64,000 nucleotides of DNA, taken from Desulfuromonadales bacterium. Lineage in GTDB: Bacteria; Desulfobacterota; JAENJC01. The translations under genes and the position numbers were made by a program. The notes under the pieces were generated by a model. That model did not search any database and was not told where the DNA came from. It saw only the letters and a list, made by a program, of their open reading frames with translations. Shown here in pieces: positions 12,874-25,208 of the stretch. The first letter of the stretch is position 1. Every line of letters begins with the position of its first letter. The stretch is taken from the NCBI GenBank assembly GCA_919902985.1, contig CAKKSC010000017.1, positions 1 to 64,000 of the forward strand, in the 5' to 3' direction.

Positions 12874-14780
12874 ACATGGAAGTATATTCGAGGGAAGGGG
12901 TCGCTGGGGCGACTGCCCGCCTCTTCACCTTTTCTGCCATTGTGGTAGTCGGCACCATTATTTTACTTTCAAGACTCTGGTATCTCCAGATACTCAATGG
13001 TGACAATTACCGTCAGAAATCCGAAAACAACAGGGTAAGGATACGACCCGTACTGGCAGTCAGAGGGATGATCCTCGACAGGTTCGGAAAGGTCATGGTT
13101 GACAACCGACCCGCCTTTGATGTCTTTCTGCTTAGAGAGGATGCCGGGAACCTGAAGGAAGCAATAAATAACGTCAGCAGCGTCATTGGGACAAGACCCG
13201 AAGATGTTGAGACGATCCTCAGGAGGGAGTCTCCGATACGGCCTGTAAGGATAAAGAGGGACATAGACAGGGAGACCCTTGCAACACTTTTGACCAACAG
13301 GCTTGACCTTCCTGGGATCACCGTATCTATTGAACCCAAGAGGAGCTACCCATACGGCAACCTGGGCTCCCACCTCTTCGGCCACATAGGGGAGGTAACT
13401 GAAAAACAGCTCAGCGTCGGTTCCTATTCAGATTACAGGATGGGGTCCCTTATAGGTAAATCAGGGCTTGAGCTGAAGTATGAGACATACCTCAAGGGTG
13501 TAGACGGGGGGAAATATGTCGAAATAGATGCCTCAGGCAGGGAGTTGTCTATTTTAAAAGAGGTTGATTCCTATCCTGGGAACAATCTCGTCACCACTAT
13601 AGACCTGGAACTGCAAAAGGCAGCTGAGGAGGCATTTAAGGATAAGGCAGGGGCCGTAGTTGCCATGGACCCGCGTAACGGAGAGATCCTTGCAATGATC
13701 AGCAGCCCTGCCTTCAACCCGGATATGTTTTCAGGCCCCCTGGATTCAGAGGAATGGAACCTTCTTATAAACAACCCCTTAAAACCCCTTCAAAACAGGG
13801 CAATACAAGGTCAATACCCGCCAGGCTCCACATTCAAGACGATAGTCGCAGCTGCAGCCCTCGAGGAGGGCGTGATAACGAAGGATACATCATTTCAGTG
13901 CAACGGCTCATATCGGTTCGGAAACAGGAATTACAGGTGCTGGAAAAGCGACGGTCACGGGAGTGTCAGCCTTCACCGGGCCATAGTCGAGTCATGCGAT
14001 ACCTACTTTTATCAGGTCGGGCTGAAGCTCGGGATTGACAAGATAGCTGAGTATTCCCGGAAGTTCGGCCTCGGCCAGCTCACAGGGATAGAGCTCTCTG
14101 ATGAGAAGACAGGGGTCGTACCTGACAGGGCGTGGAAAGAGAAGCGCTTCGGTACCCCCTGGTTCGAGGGTGAGACACTCTCCTGTGCCATAGGACAGGG
14201 TTTCAACCTTGTCACGCCCATTCAGCTCCTAACGGCCTATGCGGCCCTTACCAACGGCGGAGATGTTTATCAGCCGCACCTCGCAAAGGCATTAGTAGGG
14301 CCCGACGGCAAGGTCTTGAGGACCTTGCTGCCCGAGGCCAGAAAAAAGCTCATGCTTTCGCCGGAGACTGTAGGGCTTCTAAAAGCCGGACTGCAAGGTG
14401 TAGTTAACGAGCCTGGAGGGACTGCACGGTCTGCCAGACTTGACGATATTAAGGTCGGCGGAAAGACAGGCACCACACAGGTGGTGGCAATGAGGGCAGA
14501 CCAAAGGGTTAAGGGCGAGGACCTTACCTACTGGTTCAGGGACCATGCCTGGTTTGCATCATTTGCACCCGTAGAAGACCCCAGGATTGCACTGGTGGTC
14601 TTTATCGAGCACAGTGGTTACAGCGGAGGCCACGCAGCAGCCCCGGTTGCCGGAAAGATCCTCAAGAGTTTCTTTGACCTTGAAAAACAGAGAAAAGATG
14701 GAGTCCAGGCAGAGGGTAAACCTGCACCCTTACCCGCACCAGTACCTCTATCTGATACACCTGTCCATGAGGCATTATGA
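12870..14780 (+). CDS. mrdA: Penicillin-binding protein 2
   Basis: PGSTFKT (SxxK), SCD (SxN-like), KTGTTQ; PBP dimer N-terminal domain. Confidence 0.96.
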   Translation: MNMEVYSREGVAGATARLFTFSAIVVVGTIILLSRLWYLQILNGDNYRQKSENNRVRIRPVLAVRGMILDRFGKVMVDNRPAFDVFLLREDAGNLKEAINNVSSVIGTRPEDVETILRRESPIRPVRIKRDIDRETLATLLTNRLDLPGITVSIEPKRSYPYGNLGSHLFGHIGEVTEKQLSVGSYSDYRMGSLIGKSGLELKYETYLKGVDGGKYVEIDASGRELSILKEVDSYPGNNLVTTIDLELQKAAEEAFKDKAGAVVAMDPRNGEILAMISSPAFNPDMFSGPLDSEEWNLLINNPLKPLQNRAIQGQYPPGSTFKTIVAAAALEEGVITKDTSFQCNGSYRFGNRNYRCWKSDGHGSVSLHRAIVESCDTYFYQVGLKLGIDKIAEYSRKFGLGQLTGIELSDEKTGVVPDRAWKEKRFGTPWFEGETLSCAIGQGFNLVTPIQLLTAYAALTNGGDVYQPHLAKALVGPDGKVLRTLLPEARKKLMLSPETVGLLKAGLQGVVNEPGGTARSARLDDIKVGGKTGTTQVVAMRADQRVKGEDLTYWFRDHAWFASFAPVEDPRIALVVFIEHSGYSGGHAAAPVAGKILKSFFDLEKQRKDGVQAEGKPAPLPAPVPLSDTPVHEAL

Positions 14781-15871
14781 TAGACCGGCGACTTATAAGC
14801 AACTTCGACTGGGCCTTACTTGGCATCACGCTCTTTTTCTCAATCCTTGGGATAATTAATCTCTATAGCGCTTCCTACAGTTTCAGTGGCGGAAGGACTC
14901 CGGTCTACATAAAACAGATCTACTACATCCTCATGGGACTGATAGGAGTAGTGATCATACTGCAGATAGATTATAAAAACCTTGAGAGGTATGCCTACTG
15001 GATCTATGCCTTCTCCGTACTTCTTCTCGTTGCGGTGCTGCTGGTCGGGAAAACCGGCGGAGGGGCGAGACGCTGGATCGGGATAATGGGGGTCACCTAT
15101 CAGCCGTCGGAGCTGATGAAGCTGACCCTGATCCTCGCATTGGCCAAATATTTCTACAACAGGAACAAGGTCGGTGGATATTACCTCCGTGACCTGATCG
15201 TGCCCTTCATGATTGTAGGCATCCCATCACTCCTGATAATGAAACAGCCTGACCTCGGTACAGCCCTTATCCTACTGTCCATATTCGGTTCCATAATACT
15301 GTTTGTGGGGGTGAGACTTCCATCCCTTCTGATCGCCGGCTCTTCACTTTTAGCAGGAGTACCCATACTCTGGCACTTTATGAAGGACTACCAGAGGATG
15401 AGACTAATGACATTCCTAAATCCCGAAGCAGATCCGCTGGGTTCGGGTTATCACATCATCCAGTCAAAGATTGCCGTAGGATCAGGAAAGATATTCGGCA
15501 GGGGTCTAATGTCAGGAACGCAGAGCCAGCTACAGTTTCTGCCTGAGCATCATACAGACTTCATTTTTTCTGTTCTGGCTGAGGAGTGGGGTTTCATTGG
15601 TTCCATGATCGTCATAATGGGATTCCTGTTCCTCATTCTATGGGGAATAAGTATAGCAAAGGAGTGTAAGGACAGGTTTGGGACCATCCTCTCCTTCGGG
15701 GTGATTGCCATGATCTCATGGCATTTCCTTATAAACATAGGGATGGTAGTAGGTTTGATGCCGGTTGTAGGAGTTCCACTCCCATTCTTCAGCTATGGAG
15801 GTTCTTTCATCATGACAATCCTGATTGGGATAGGATTGCTCTTGAATATAAGGATGAGGAGATTTATGTAG
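14777..15871 (+). CDS. rodA: RodA SEDS peptidoglycan glycosyltransferase
   Basis: SEDS-type polytopic protein; QPDLGTALILLSI, LPEHHTDFIFSVLAEEWGF; ATGA overlap with pbp2. Confidence 0.96.
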   Translation: MIDRRLISNFDWALLGITLFFSILGIINLYSASYSFSGGRTPVYIKQIYYILMGLIGVVIILQIDYKNLERYAYWIYAFSVLLLVAVLLVGKTGGGARRWIGIMGVTYQPSELMKLTLILALAKYFYNRNKVGGYYLRDLIVPFMIVGIPSLLIMKQPDLGTALILLSIFGSIILFVGVRLPSLLIAGSSLLAGVPILWHFMKDYQRMRLMTFLNPEADPLGSGYHIIQSKIAVGSGKIFGRGLMSGTQSQLQFLPEHHTDFIFSVLAEEWGFIGSMIVIMGFLFLILWGISIAKECKDRFGTILSFGVIAMISWHFLINIGMVVGLMPVVGVPLPFFSYGGSFIMTILIGIGLLLNIRMRRFM

Positions 15872-15950
15872 AACAGGGTATAGCATGTAGGGAGCAGGGT
15901 ATAGCAAAATTTGCAACCACACCCTACCCCATATCCTCATACCCTATGTT

Positions 15951-16280
15951 TTATAATGCCTTCTTAAGCATATCCGCCAACTGGACCTTTGGGACGGCTC
16001 CCACCTTCTGATCCAGCACCTTCCCGTCCTTAAAGAGTATAAGGGTAGGTATACCCCTCACTCCGAACTTGCTCGGGGTCATGGGATTTTCGTCCACATT
16101 CATCTTTGCGACCTTTATTTTCCCCTCATACTCTGCAGCAAGCTCATCCACTATAGGGGCAATGGCCTTGCACGGAGCACACCAGGATGCCCAAAAGTCT
16201 ATAAGAGTTGGCTTGCCGGCCTTTAAAACCTCTGCCTCAAACGAACCATCCGTCACATTAACTATCTTTTCAGAAGCCAT
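15951..16280 (-). CDS. trxA: Thioredoxin
   Basis: DFWASWCAPCKAIAPI active site. Confidence 0.97.
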   Translation of the reverse strand: MASEKIVNVTDGSFEAEVLKAGKPTLIDFWASWCAPCKAIAPIVDELAAEYEGKIKVAKMNVDENPMTPSKFGVRGIPTLILFKDGKVLDQKVGAVPKVQLADMLKKAL

Positions 16281-16404
16281 ATAACCTCCTTGTTTTAAGT
16301 CGTCTAATTTTCAGATTAACCGGCAAGTTGCGATAGGGAAAACTTAATACAGTTTTGGCAAAAAGGCAAGTTCAAATTATCCCATGCCCATTCCTTTATA
16401 GATT

Positions 16405-16482
16405 TGGTGCGTCTGGCAGGATTCGAACCTGCGGCCAATGGTTTCGAAGACCATTGCTCTATCCAGCTGAGCTACAGACGCA
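16405..16482 (-). tRNA. tRNA-Arg(TCG), encoded CCA
   Basis: Reverse complement TGCGTCTGTAGCTCAGCTGGATAGAGCAATGGTCTTCGAAACCATTGGCCGCAGGTTCGAATCCTGCCAGACGCACCA; acceptor TGCGTCT/AGACGCA, anticodon loop CTTCGAA. Confidence 0.95.
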
Positions 16483-16499
16483 TTATTTGATTGCTTAAA

Positions 16500-18029
16500 C
16501 TATACCACTCCCCTGTCCAGGCTCCTGTACTGGATCGCCTCTGCCACATGCCTTGCCTCTATATCCTCGCACTTATCTAAATCAGCTATGGTCCTTGCTA
16601 CCTTAAGTATTCTTGTAAATGCCCTGGCTGATAAGCCAAGTCTGTCTACCGCGCTCTCTAAAAGCCTGTCAGCATCTTCCCTGATAACGCAGTACTTCTT
16701 GATGTGCCTTGAAGACATCTGTGAGTTGCAGTGGATCCCCTTCCCGGTAAACCTTTCTCTCTGGATATCCCTGGCTGAGTTGACCCTTTTTCTTATCTCC
16801 TCCGAGCTCTCCCCTGCCCTCGCTGCAGAAAGCTCCTTGTACCTGACTGCAGGCACCTCTATATGTATGTCTATCCTGTCCAGCAAAGGACCTGAGACGC
16901 GCGCCCTGTACTTATGTACCTCATTTGGAGTGCATGAACATGGTTTCTGCTGGTCCCCGAAGTTTCCACACTTGCAGGGGTTCATTGCTGTAACCAGCAT
17001 AAACCTTGCAGGATATGTAAGAGATACTACTGCCCTGGATATGGTCACTACGCCGTCCTCCAGCGGCTGCCTCAAAACCTCCAGGACGTTCCTCTTGAAC
17101 TCAGGGAGCTCGTCCAGGAAGAGGACGCCGTTATGGGCAAGGCTGACCTCTCCTGGTTTTGGGATAGTCCCGCCTCCAATTAGTCCGGCGTCAGAAATCG
17201 TATGGTGCGGAGCGCGAAAGGGCCTTGTGGCAATAAGGGATGCGCTTGAGTGAAGAAGCCCCATTATGCTGTGTATCTTTGTTGTTTCCATGGCTTCATC
17301 CATATTCATGTCTGGAAGGATTGTCGGAATCCTCCTGGAAAGCATGGTCTTTCCCGACCCAGGAGGGCCTACCATCAAAATGTTATGGCCTCCGGCCGCA
17401 GCTATCTCCAGCGCCCTCTTCACGTGCTCCTGGCCCTTTACGTCCGTAAAGTCTTCCTGATACTGGGAGTATGTCTTGAAAACTCCTTCCATATCTATCT
17501 CAACCGCCCTTATCTCCTCTTCACCATTCAAAAAACTTACCACTTGAGGCAACGTATCCACTGGAATAACCTCTATCCCTGGGACAATAGCGGCCTCCTT
17601 TGAATTTTCAGATGGGATGATGAGCCCTTTCAGCCCTGACCTCTTAACGCCAATGGCTGTTGGAAGCGCGCCTCTGATTGGCCTGACCCTGCTGTCAAGG
17701 GAAAGCTCTCCAAGTATAGCGTAGTCCGAAAGCCTGTCTTTCTTGACAACCCCAATTGCAGATAGGATCCCGATGGCTATCGGCAGGTCATAAGATGAAC
17801 CCTCCTTCTTTATATCCGCTGGGGCAAGATTTACAGTGATCCTCCTCTCAGGAAAGGAGTAACCTCCGTTCTTTATGGCAGACTTGACCCGGTCCTTGCT
17901 TTCCTTTACAGCGCCGTCAGGAAGCCCCACTGTGGAAAAGGCAGGGAGACCGGGAGAAATGTCAACCTCCACACCTACCAGATAGGCATCAATACCGAGA
18001 ACAGCACTTGATAAGACCTTAGAGATCAT
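16500..18029 (-). CDS. comM: YifB/ComM-family Mg chelatase-like AAA ATPase
   Basis: GIDAYLVGVEVDISPGLPAFSTVGLPDGAVKESKDRV, MVGPPGSGKTMLSRR, AMNPCKCGNFGD. Confidence 0.95.
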   Translation of the reverse strand: MISKVLSSAVLGIDAYLVGVEVDISPGLPAFSTVGLPDGAVKESKDRVKSAIKNGGYSFPERRITVNLAPADIKKEGSSYDLPIAIGILSAIGVVKKDRLSDYAILGELSLDSRVRPIRGALPTAIGVKRSGLKGLIIPSENSKEAAIVPGIEVIPVDTLPQVVSFLNGEEEIRAVEIDMEGVFKTYSQYQEDFTDVKGQEHVKRALEIAAAGGHNILMVGPPGSGKTMLSRRIPTILPDMNMDEAMETTKIHSIMGLLHSSASLIATRPFRAPHHTISDAGLIGGGTIPKPGEVSLAHNGVLFLDELPEFKRNVLEVLRQPLEDGVVTISRAVVSLTYPARFMLVTAMNPCKCGNFGDQQKPCSCTPNEVHKYRARVSGPLLDRIDIHIEVPAVRYKELSAARAGESSEEIRKRVNSARDIQRERFTGKGIHCNSQMSSRHIKKYCVIREDADRLLESAVDRLGLSARAFTRILKVARTIADLDKCEDIEARHVAEAIQYRSLDRGVV

Positions 18030-18104
18030 ATCTCCTCCTACTTATCGGTTAATATAGCCACGAATCTATCATGATTTATTACAATAAAAAAGTATTTTAA
18101 ATCT

Positions 18105-19073
18105 TTGACTCAATCTCGCTCTTTTGATAAACTCTCGGAGATGAATAATAATACCCAAAAAATAAGGGCGCTTGAAGCAAATATCGGCACAGTTATAAAG
18201 GGCAAACCGGAGGTAATTAGGATGGCTGTTATAGCCCTCCTTGCCAGGGGACACTTGCTTATAGAGGATGTGCCCGGGGTCGGAAAAACGACCCTTGCCC
18301 ATGCCCTTGCAAAGTCTCTTGGATGCGCCTTTCAGAGGATCCAGTTTACCAGTGATCTCCTTCCTTCCGACATAATAGGGGTCTCTATATACAACCAGAC
18401 AAGCCACGAGTTTGAGTTTAAGCAGGGCCCTATATTCTCCAACATAATCCTGGCAGACGAGATAAACAGGACCACGCCCAAGACGCAAAGCTGCCTCCTG
18501 GAGGCAATGAACGATTTTCAGGTATCCGTAGAAAACAGGACCTACCTTTTACCCCTGCCTTTTATGGTCCTTGCCACACAGAATCCACTTGAGTATCACG
18601 GGACCTTTCCATTACCCGAGTCACAGCTCGACAGGTTTATGATGAGGATTAAGATAGGTTACCCCTCCGAGACCCATGAAATAGAGATCCTGACATCAGC
18701 GGGAGGTAACAGGGTAGAAGACCTTTTACCAGTGGTTTCATCGGACGAGGTGCTTGAGTTGCAAGCCTTTTCCGAAAAAGTCCGCATGGACCGCTCCTTG
18801 GTTGATTACATATTAAAGATCGTCAGCGCTACCCGAACCTCTGAGCTCCTTGCTCTTGGGGTAAGTACTCGAGGGGCGATACACCTTTACAGGGCATCAC
18901 AGGGCAAGGCGATGGCAGACGGGAGGGACTACTGCATCCCTGATGACATCAAAGAGATGGTATTTCCTATCCTTTCTCACAGAGTAATGTTAAGCTCCAG
19001 ACTGGAGTCCAACAGAGAGGACGCAGAAGAAGTCATAAATGACATTGTGGAAAGGGTCGCGGTACCCCTATAG
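18105..19073 (+). CDS. MoxR-family AAA ATPase (likely start M13, 18141)
   Basis: GHLLIEDVPGVGKTTLAHALAKSL, ILADEINRTTPKTQSCLLEAM, ATQNPLEYHGTFPLPESQLDRFMM. Confidence 0.95.
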   Translation: MTQSRSFDKLSEMNNNTQKIRALEANIGTVIKGKPEVIRMAVIALLARGHLLIEDVPGVGKTTLAHALAKSLGCAFQRIQFTSDLLPSDIIGVSIYNQTSHEFEFKQGPIFSNIILADEINRTTPKTQSCLLEAMNDFQVSVENRTYLLPLPFMVLATQNPLEYHGTFPLPESQLDRFMMRIKIGYPSETHEIEILTSAGGNRVEDLLPVVSSDEVLELQAFSEKVRMDRSLVDYILKIVSATRTSELLALGVSTRGAIHLYRASQGKAMADGRDYCIPDDIKEMVFPILSHRVMLSSRLESNREDAEEVINDIVERVAVPL

Positions 19074-19176
19074 CAGGCTGTGCAATAAATAGTCCTTGCA
19101 AACAGCCACTCCTTTCTGCTATAGTTACAAGTCGTTAATTATATGCTATCTATTTAATATTGTTCACTTTTTTAAG

Positions 19177-19208
19177 TTATCCACACGTGTTTACAACTTT
19201 GTGTATAA
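19177..19208. promoter_or_regulatory. Pair of inverted DnaA boxes upstream of dnaA
   Basis: TTATCCACA at 19177-19185 and TGTGTATAA (reverse complement TTATACACA) at 19200-19208. Confidence 0.8.
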
Positions 19209-19221
19209 CTATGGCTGGGTT

Positions 19222-20562
19222 ATGGATCATATTTGGGAAAAGAGCCTCTCTCTGATAAAGGGAAAGGTAAATAATCACAATTTTGACACTTGGATCAAAC
19301 CTTTAAAGCTCATTTCAATTGATGAGAAAGGAGTTGAGATAGAAGTCCCTAATAAGTTCTTTCAGGACTGGTTATACGACAACTATAGCGGTCTTATATC
19401 TGACACCCTGAAAGAAGTAAGTAAAAAAGATTTATCTGTAACCTTTAAAGTGAAGAAGGAAAGTGGAAGATATATAAGAACCAGTATGACTGAACAGACC
19501 GGGAAAGAGGATGAAAAGAAGGTTGTTCAACAGGAAGTTCTAAAGAGTGCAAACTTCTTAGATAATAAGTACACCTTTGAAAGTTTCGTGGCAGGATCTT
19601 CAAATCAGTTTGCAAGGGCCGCTTCTCTGGCTGTAGGCAACGGTCCTGGAAAAACTTACAACCCCCTTTTCATATACGGCGGAGTTGGACTTGGTAAGAC
19701 CCATCTTCTTTGCGCAATTGGGCATCATGTACTTTCAAAAAAAAGTAGGGCAAAGGTTATATATGTCTCTTCAGAAAGGTTCACGGATGAGTTTGTAACA
19801 GCAATGAGGTTTAATAAGGCTGATGAATTTAAGGCCAAATACAGGGTTGCGGATGTCCTTCTTATAGATGACATACAGTTTATAGCAGGTAAAGAAAGGA
19901 CTCAGGAGGAGTTTTTTCATATATTTAATACACTATTTGAGTCCCATAAGCAGATAGTAATGACTAGTGACAGCTTCCCGAAAGACATACAAAAACTGGA
20001 TGAAAGATTAAGATCGCGTTTTGAGTGGGGATTAACAGTGGATATTCAGCCACCCGATCTTGAGTTGAGAGTGGCTATCCTGAAAAACAAGGCGGAATTA
20101 AACGCCTTTAAAATCCCTAACGATGTAGCATTTTTTATAGCCACTCATTTTAAGTCGAACATAAGAGAATTAGAAGGCGCCCTTACAAATATTCTTGCAT
20201 TTTCATCTCTTACCGGCCAGGAGATATCTATCGATATGGTAAAGGGTGTATTAAAGATTAGTGCGGAAAACAAGATACTTACTATAGATGACATACAAAA
20301 GGCTGTAGCCGGGTTTTATAACATTAAGGTATCTGACCTGAAATCTCAGAGAAAATTAAAGACTATAGCTATACCAAGACAAGTAGCCATGTATCTGTGC
20401 AGGACATTAACAAAAGGATCATTCCCTCAAATAGGAAGGGATTTTGGCAACAAAGACCACTCCACTGTGATGTACGCAGTAAAAAAGATGGAGAAGGAGA
20501 TCCTTACTAATCATACAATTAAGAACGCTGTTGATTCTTTGTCTATAAAGCTGGGAAATTAA
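19222..20562 (+). CDS. dnaA: Chromosomal replication initiator protein DnaA
   Basis: YNPLFIYGGVGLGKTHLLCAIGH, LLIDDIQFIAGKERTQEEFFHIFN, GRDFGNKDHSTVMYA; likely start ATG 19222 (MDHIWEKSLSLI), downstream of the track start 19096. Confidence 0.97.
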   Translation: MDHIWEKSLSLIKGKVNNHNFDTWIKPLKLISIDEKGVEIEVPNKFFQDWLYDNYSGLISDTLKEVSKKDLSVTFKVKKESGRYIRTSMTEQTGKEDEKKVVQQEVLKSANFLDNKYTFESFVAGSSNQFARAASLAVGNGPGKTYNPLFIYGGVGLGKTHLLCAIGHHVLSKKSRAKVIYVSSERFTDEFVTAMRFNKADEFKAKYRVADVLLIDDIQFIAGKERTQEEFFHIFNTLFESHKQIVMTSDSFPKDIQKLDERLRSRFEWGLTVDIQPPDLELRVAILKNKAELNAFKIPNDVAFFIATHFKSNIRELEGALTNILAFSSLTGQEISIDMVKGVLKISAENKILTIDDIQKAVAGFYNIKVSDLKSQRKLKTIAIPRQVAMYLCRTLTKGSFPQIGRDFGNKDHSTVMYAVKKMEKEILTNHTIKNAVDSLSIKLGN

Positions 20563-20756
20563 TGTTGATGAATAATTATATTTAAGTCAATATCTATTCA
20601 TCAACATTATTTATAATGTTATCAACAGTTAGTGATATATAAAATATAACATTGAAGTAATAATATTATTAGATAGTTAATCCTGTTATAAACATTTTCA
20701 CAGTCTTTATTATAAGTCTTTTATAAATATATCTTTATATATAAGGAGTAATAAGT
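20561..20756. other. AT-rich dnaA-dnaN intergenic region, candidate oriC/DUE with 14-bp inverted repeat
   Basis: AATGTTGATGAATA (20561-20574) and TATTCATCAACATT (20595-20608) are perfect inverted copies; the rest is strongly AT-rich, with TTATCAACA-like words. Confidence 0.55.
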
Positions 20757-21866
20757 ATGGAGCTGACTATAAAAAGAGATGATCTCTATAATGGTTTACT
20801 TAAGACTCAAAGCATGGTGGAAAAAAGAAGCACTATGCCTATATTATCGAATGTACTTCTGGAAACGAGGAACGACAATCTCAGAATAAAGGCTACGGAT
20901 CTAGAGATTGGGGTTGATACAGTATATCCGGCAAATGTAATAAAAGACGGTAGTTTGACTGTGCCTGGTAAAAAGCTGTTTGAAATGGTAAAAGAGATGG
21001 AGGCAGGTGAATTAAAGTTATTAAAAAAGGAAGGTAATCACCTGGAGGTTTGTTCAGGAAAGGCTGTATTTAACATAGTTGGTCTACCTGCTGAAGAGTA
21101 TCCATCTTTTCCATCTTATGAGGATAGGCTTTTCTTCTGTTTATCAGCCAAGGTTATAAGCAGGATGATAGAAAAAACTATATATGCAGTATCAACAGAT
21201 GAGATAAGGTATACGCTGAACGGGATATTTATAGAAAAGAAAGATGAAGAGTTAAGGATGGTAGCAACTGATGGGCATAGACTGTCATTAATGAATTATA
21301 AAGACCCTTCTTTAAAGGATGTGGAGATAGGAAAGGGAGTGATAATACCAAGGAAAGGGGCTGTGGAACTTAAAAAGCTCATTGAAGGAAGCAGCGATGA
21401 TTTAATGGTGAATATTACGGATAATAATGGGGTATTTAAGGTTGGAAATACAATACTTACGATAAGGATGATAGAGGGTGATTTCCCTGACTATAAGCAG
21501 GTAATACCGGTAAAAAGAGAAAAGGAGGTAAGGGTAAACAGGGAACTATTAATAAAGGCGTTAAGGAGAGTAGCAGTCCTTTCCAGCGAGAAATCAAGAG
21601 GAGTAAAGGTTTCACTCACAAAGGGCCAATTAGACGTTTTTACAGCCAACCCGGATATAGGGGAGGCATCAGAAAGTATAGATGCTGAAATTTCAGGTGA
21701 AGAGATTGTTATAGGGTTTAATGCACGTTATCTGATAGAAACCCTTAACAGTATTAATGATGAGACCGTTAAAATAGATATAAATGACGAGTTTGGCCCT
21801 GTGAAGATAGGTGGTTTGGTTGATGGTGGAGAACATATCTCAATAGTTATGCCAATGAGGTTATAA
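20757..21866 (+). CDS. dnaN: DNA polymerase III beta sliding clamp
   Basis: Three-domain clamp; MPILSNVLLETRNDNLRIKATDLEI, MVATDGHRLS, C-terminal VMPMRL. Confidence 0.97.
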   Translation: MELTIKRDDLYNGLLKTQSMVEKRSTMPILSNVLLETRNDNLRIKATDLEIGVDTVYPANVIKDGSLTVPGKKLFEMVKEMEAGELKLLKKEGNHLEVCSGKAVFNIVGLPAEEYPSFPSYEDRLFFCLSAKVISRMIEKTIYAVSTDEIRYTLNGIFIEKKDEELRMVATDGHRLSLMNYKDPSLKDVEIGKGVIIPRKGAVELKKLIEGSSDDLMVNITDNNGVFKVGNTILTIRMIEGDFPDYKQVIPVKREKEVRVNRELLIKALRRVAVLSSEKSRGVKVSLTKGQLDVFTANPDIGEASESIDAEISGEEIVIGFNARYLIETLNSINDETVKIDINDEFGPVKIGGLVDGGEHISIVMPMRL

Positions 21867-21876
21867 GAGGTTATAA

Positions 21877-24300
<2,424 letters not shown>

Positions 24301-24301
24301 C

Positions 24302-24330
24302 TTGACATATCTTTAGCTTTTGCTTAATAT
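24302..24330 (+). promoter_or_regulatory. Sigma70-like promoter for rpmH
   Basis: TTGACA (24302-24307), 17-nt spacer, TAATAT (24325-24330), immediately after the gyrB stop. Confidence 0.75.
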
Positions 24331-24360
24331 AACGGTTTTAATTTCAAAAGGAGTTTTGCC

Positions 24361-24495
24361 ATGAAGAGGACATTTCAACCGAACAACCTGAGAAGGAAGA
24401 GGACCCACGGCTTCCTCGAGAGGATGAGCACCAAGAACGGCCGTCTTGTGCTGAAGAGAAGAAGGGCCAAGGGGCGCAAGTCCCTGTCTGTTTAG
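24361..24495 (+). CDS. rpmH: 50S ribosomal protein L34 (44 aa, below the ORF-track size cutoff)
   Basis: Manual translation [44 protein letters not shown]. Confidence 0.98.
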   Translation: MKRTFQPNNLRRKRTHGFLERMSTKNGRLVLKRRRAKGRKSLSV

Positions 24496-24529
24496 GGCGG
24501 GTTTCCTGTCTAGCGCGCTTCCCACAGAT

Positions 24530-24919
24530 TTGGCATCTGCACCTAAACATTTTTCGTTTACAAAAGAGGAGAGACTCCTTAAAAGGATCCAGTTTCTCAA
24601 TGTTACCGAAGATGGTAAGAAGCTTCTTACAAGGAGTTTTATCATTTTCCTTAAGCCCAACAACCTGGCTTTTTCGAGGATAGGGATTACGGCCAGCAGA
24701 AAGGTCGGAGGCTCGGTCGCGCGGAACAGGGTCAAGAGGATTGTAAGGGAATTTTTTCGACTCAACAAGTCCAGGATCGAGAAGGGTATCGATATTGTTG
24801 TTATAGCAAAGAGGGAGGCTGCAGGTAAAGGCTTTGTAGAGGTCTCCAGGGAGCTGGAAAAGGTCCTTGTCCCGATTTTCAAGTTCAAATCAGGTGATGC
24901 TGAAGAGAAGAGAGGTTGA
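24530..24919 (+). CDS. rnpA: Ribonuclease P protein component
   Basis: LAFSRIGITASRKVGGSVARNRVKRIVREFFR; follows rpmH. Confidence 0.95.
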   Translation: MASAPKHFSFTKEERLLKRIQFLNVTEDGKKLLTRSFIIFLKPNNLAFSRIGITASRKVGGSVARNRVKRIVREFFRLNKSRIEKGIDIVVIAKREAAGKGFVEVSRELEKVLVPIFKFKSGDAEEKRG

Positions 24920-25129
24920 ATGACCCGTATCCTTGTCTCAGCCATAAAGGCTTATCAGCGGTTCATCTCGCCGATGAAACAACCATCCTGCCGGTTTCAT
25001 CCAACATGTTCAAACTACTCTATAGGGAGCTTAGAGAAATACGGGATTGTAAAGGGGTTGTTCCTTGCCGCAAAGAGGATACTCAGTTGCCACCCGTTTC
25101 ACCCGGGCGGTTATGACCCTGTTAAATAG
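24920..25129 (+). CDS. yidD: Membrane protein insertion efficiency factor YidD
   Basis: [35 protein letters not shown]...[12 protein letters not shown]. Confidence 0.96.
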   Translation: MTRILVSAIKAYQRFISPMKQPSCRFHPTCSNYSIGSLEKYGIVKGLFLAAKRILSCHPFHPGGYDPVK

Positions 25130-25208
25130 TTCATTTGGCGCACAACATTGTAGAGTTGAGAAAATAGAGTATATTATTGTGTTCAGGTGCTTTGGAGGAA
25201 GTGAATAA

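Noticed and set aside
15872-15950. Direct repeat cagggtatagca between rodA and trxA
   Set aside because: Very short twofold repeat in a convergent intergenic region, too little to support an element.
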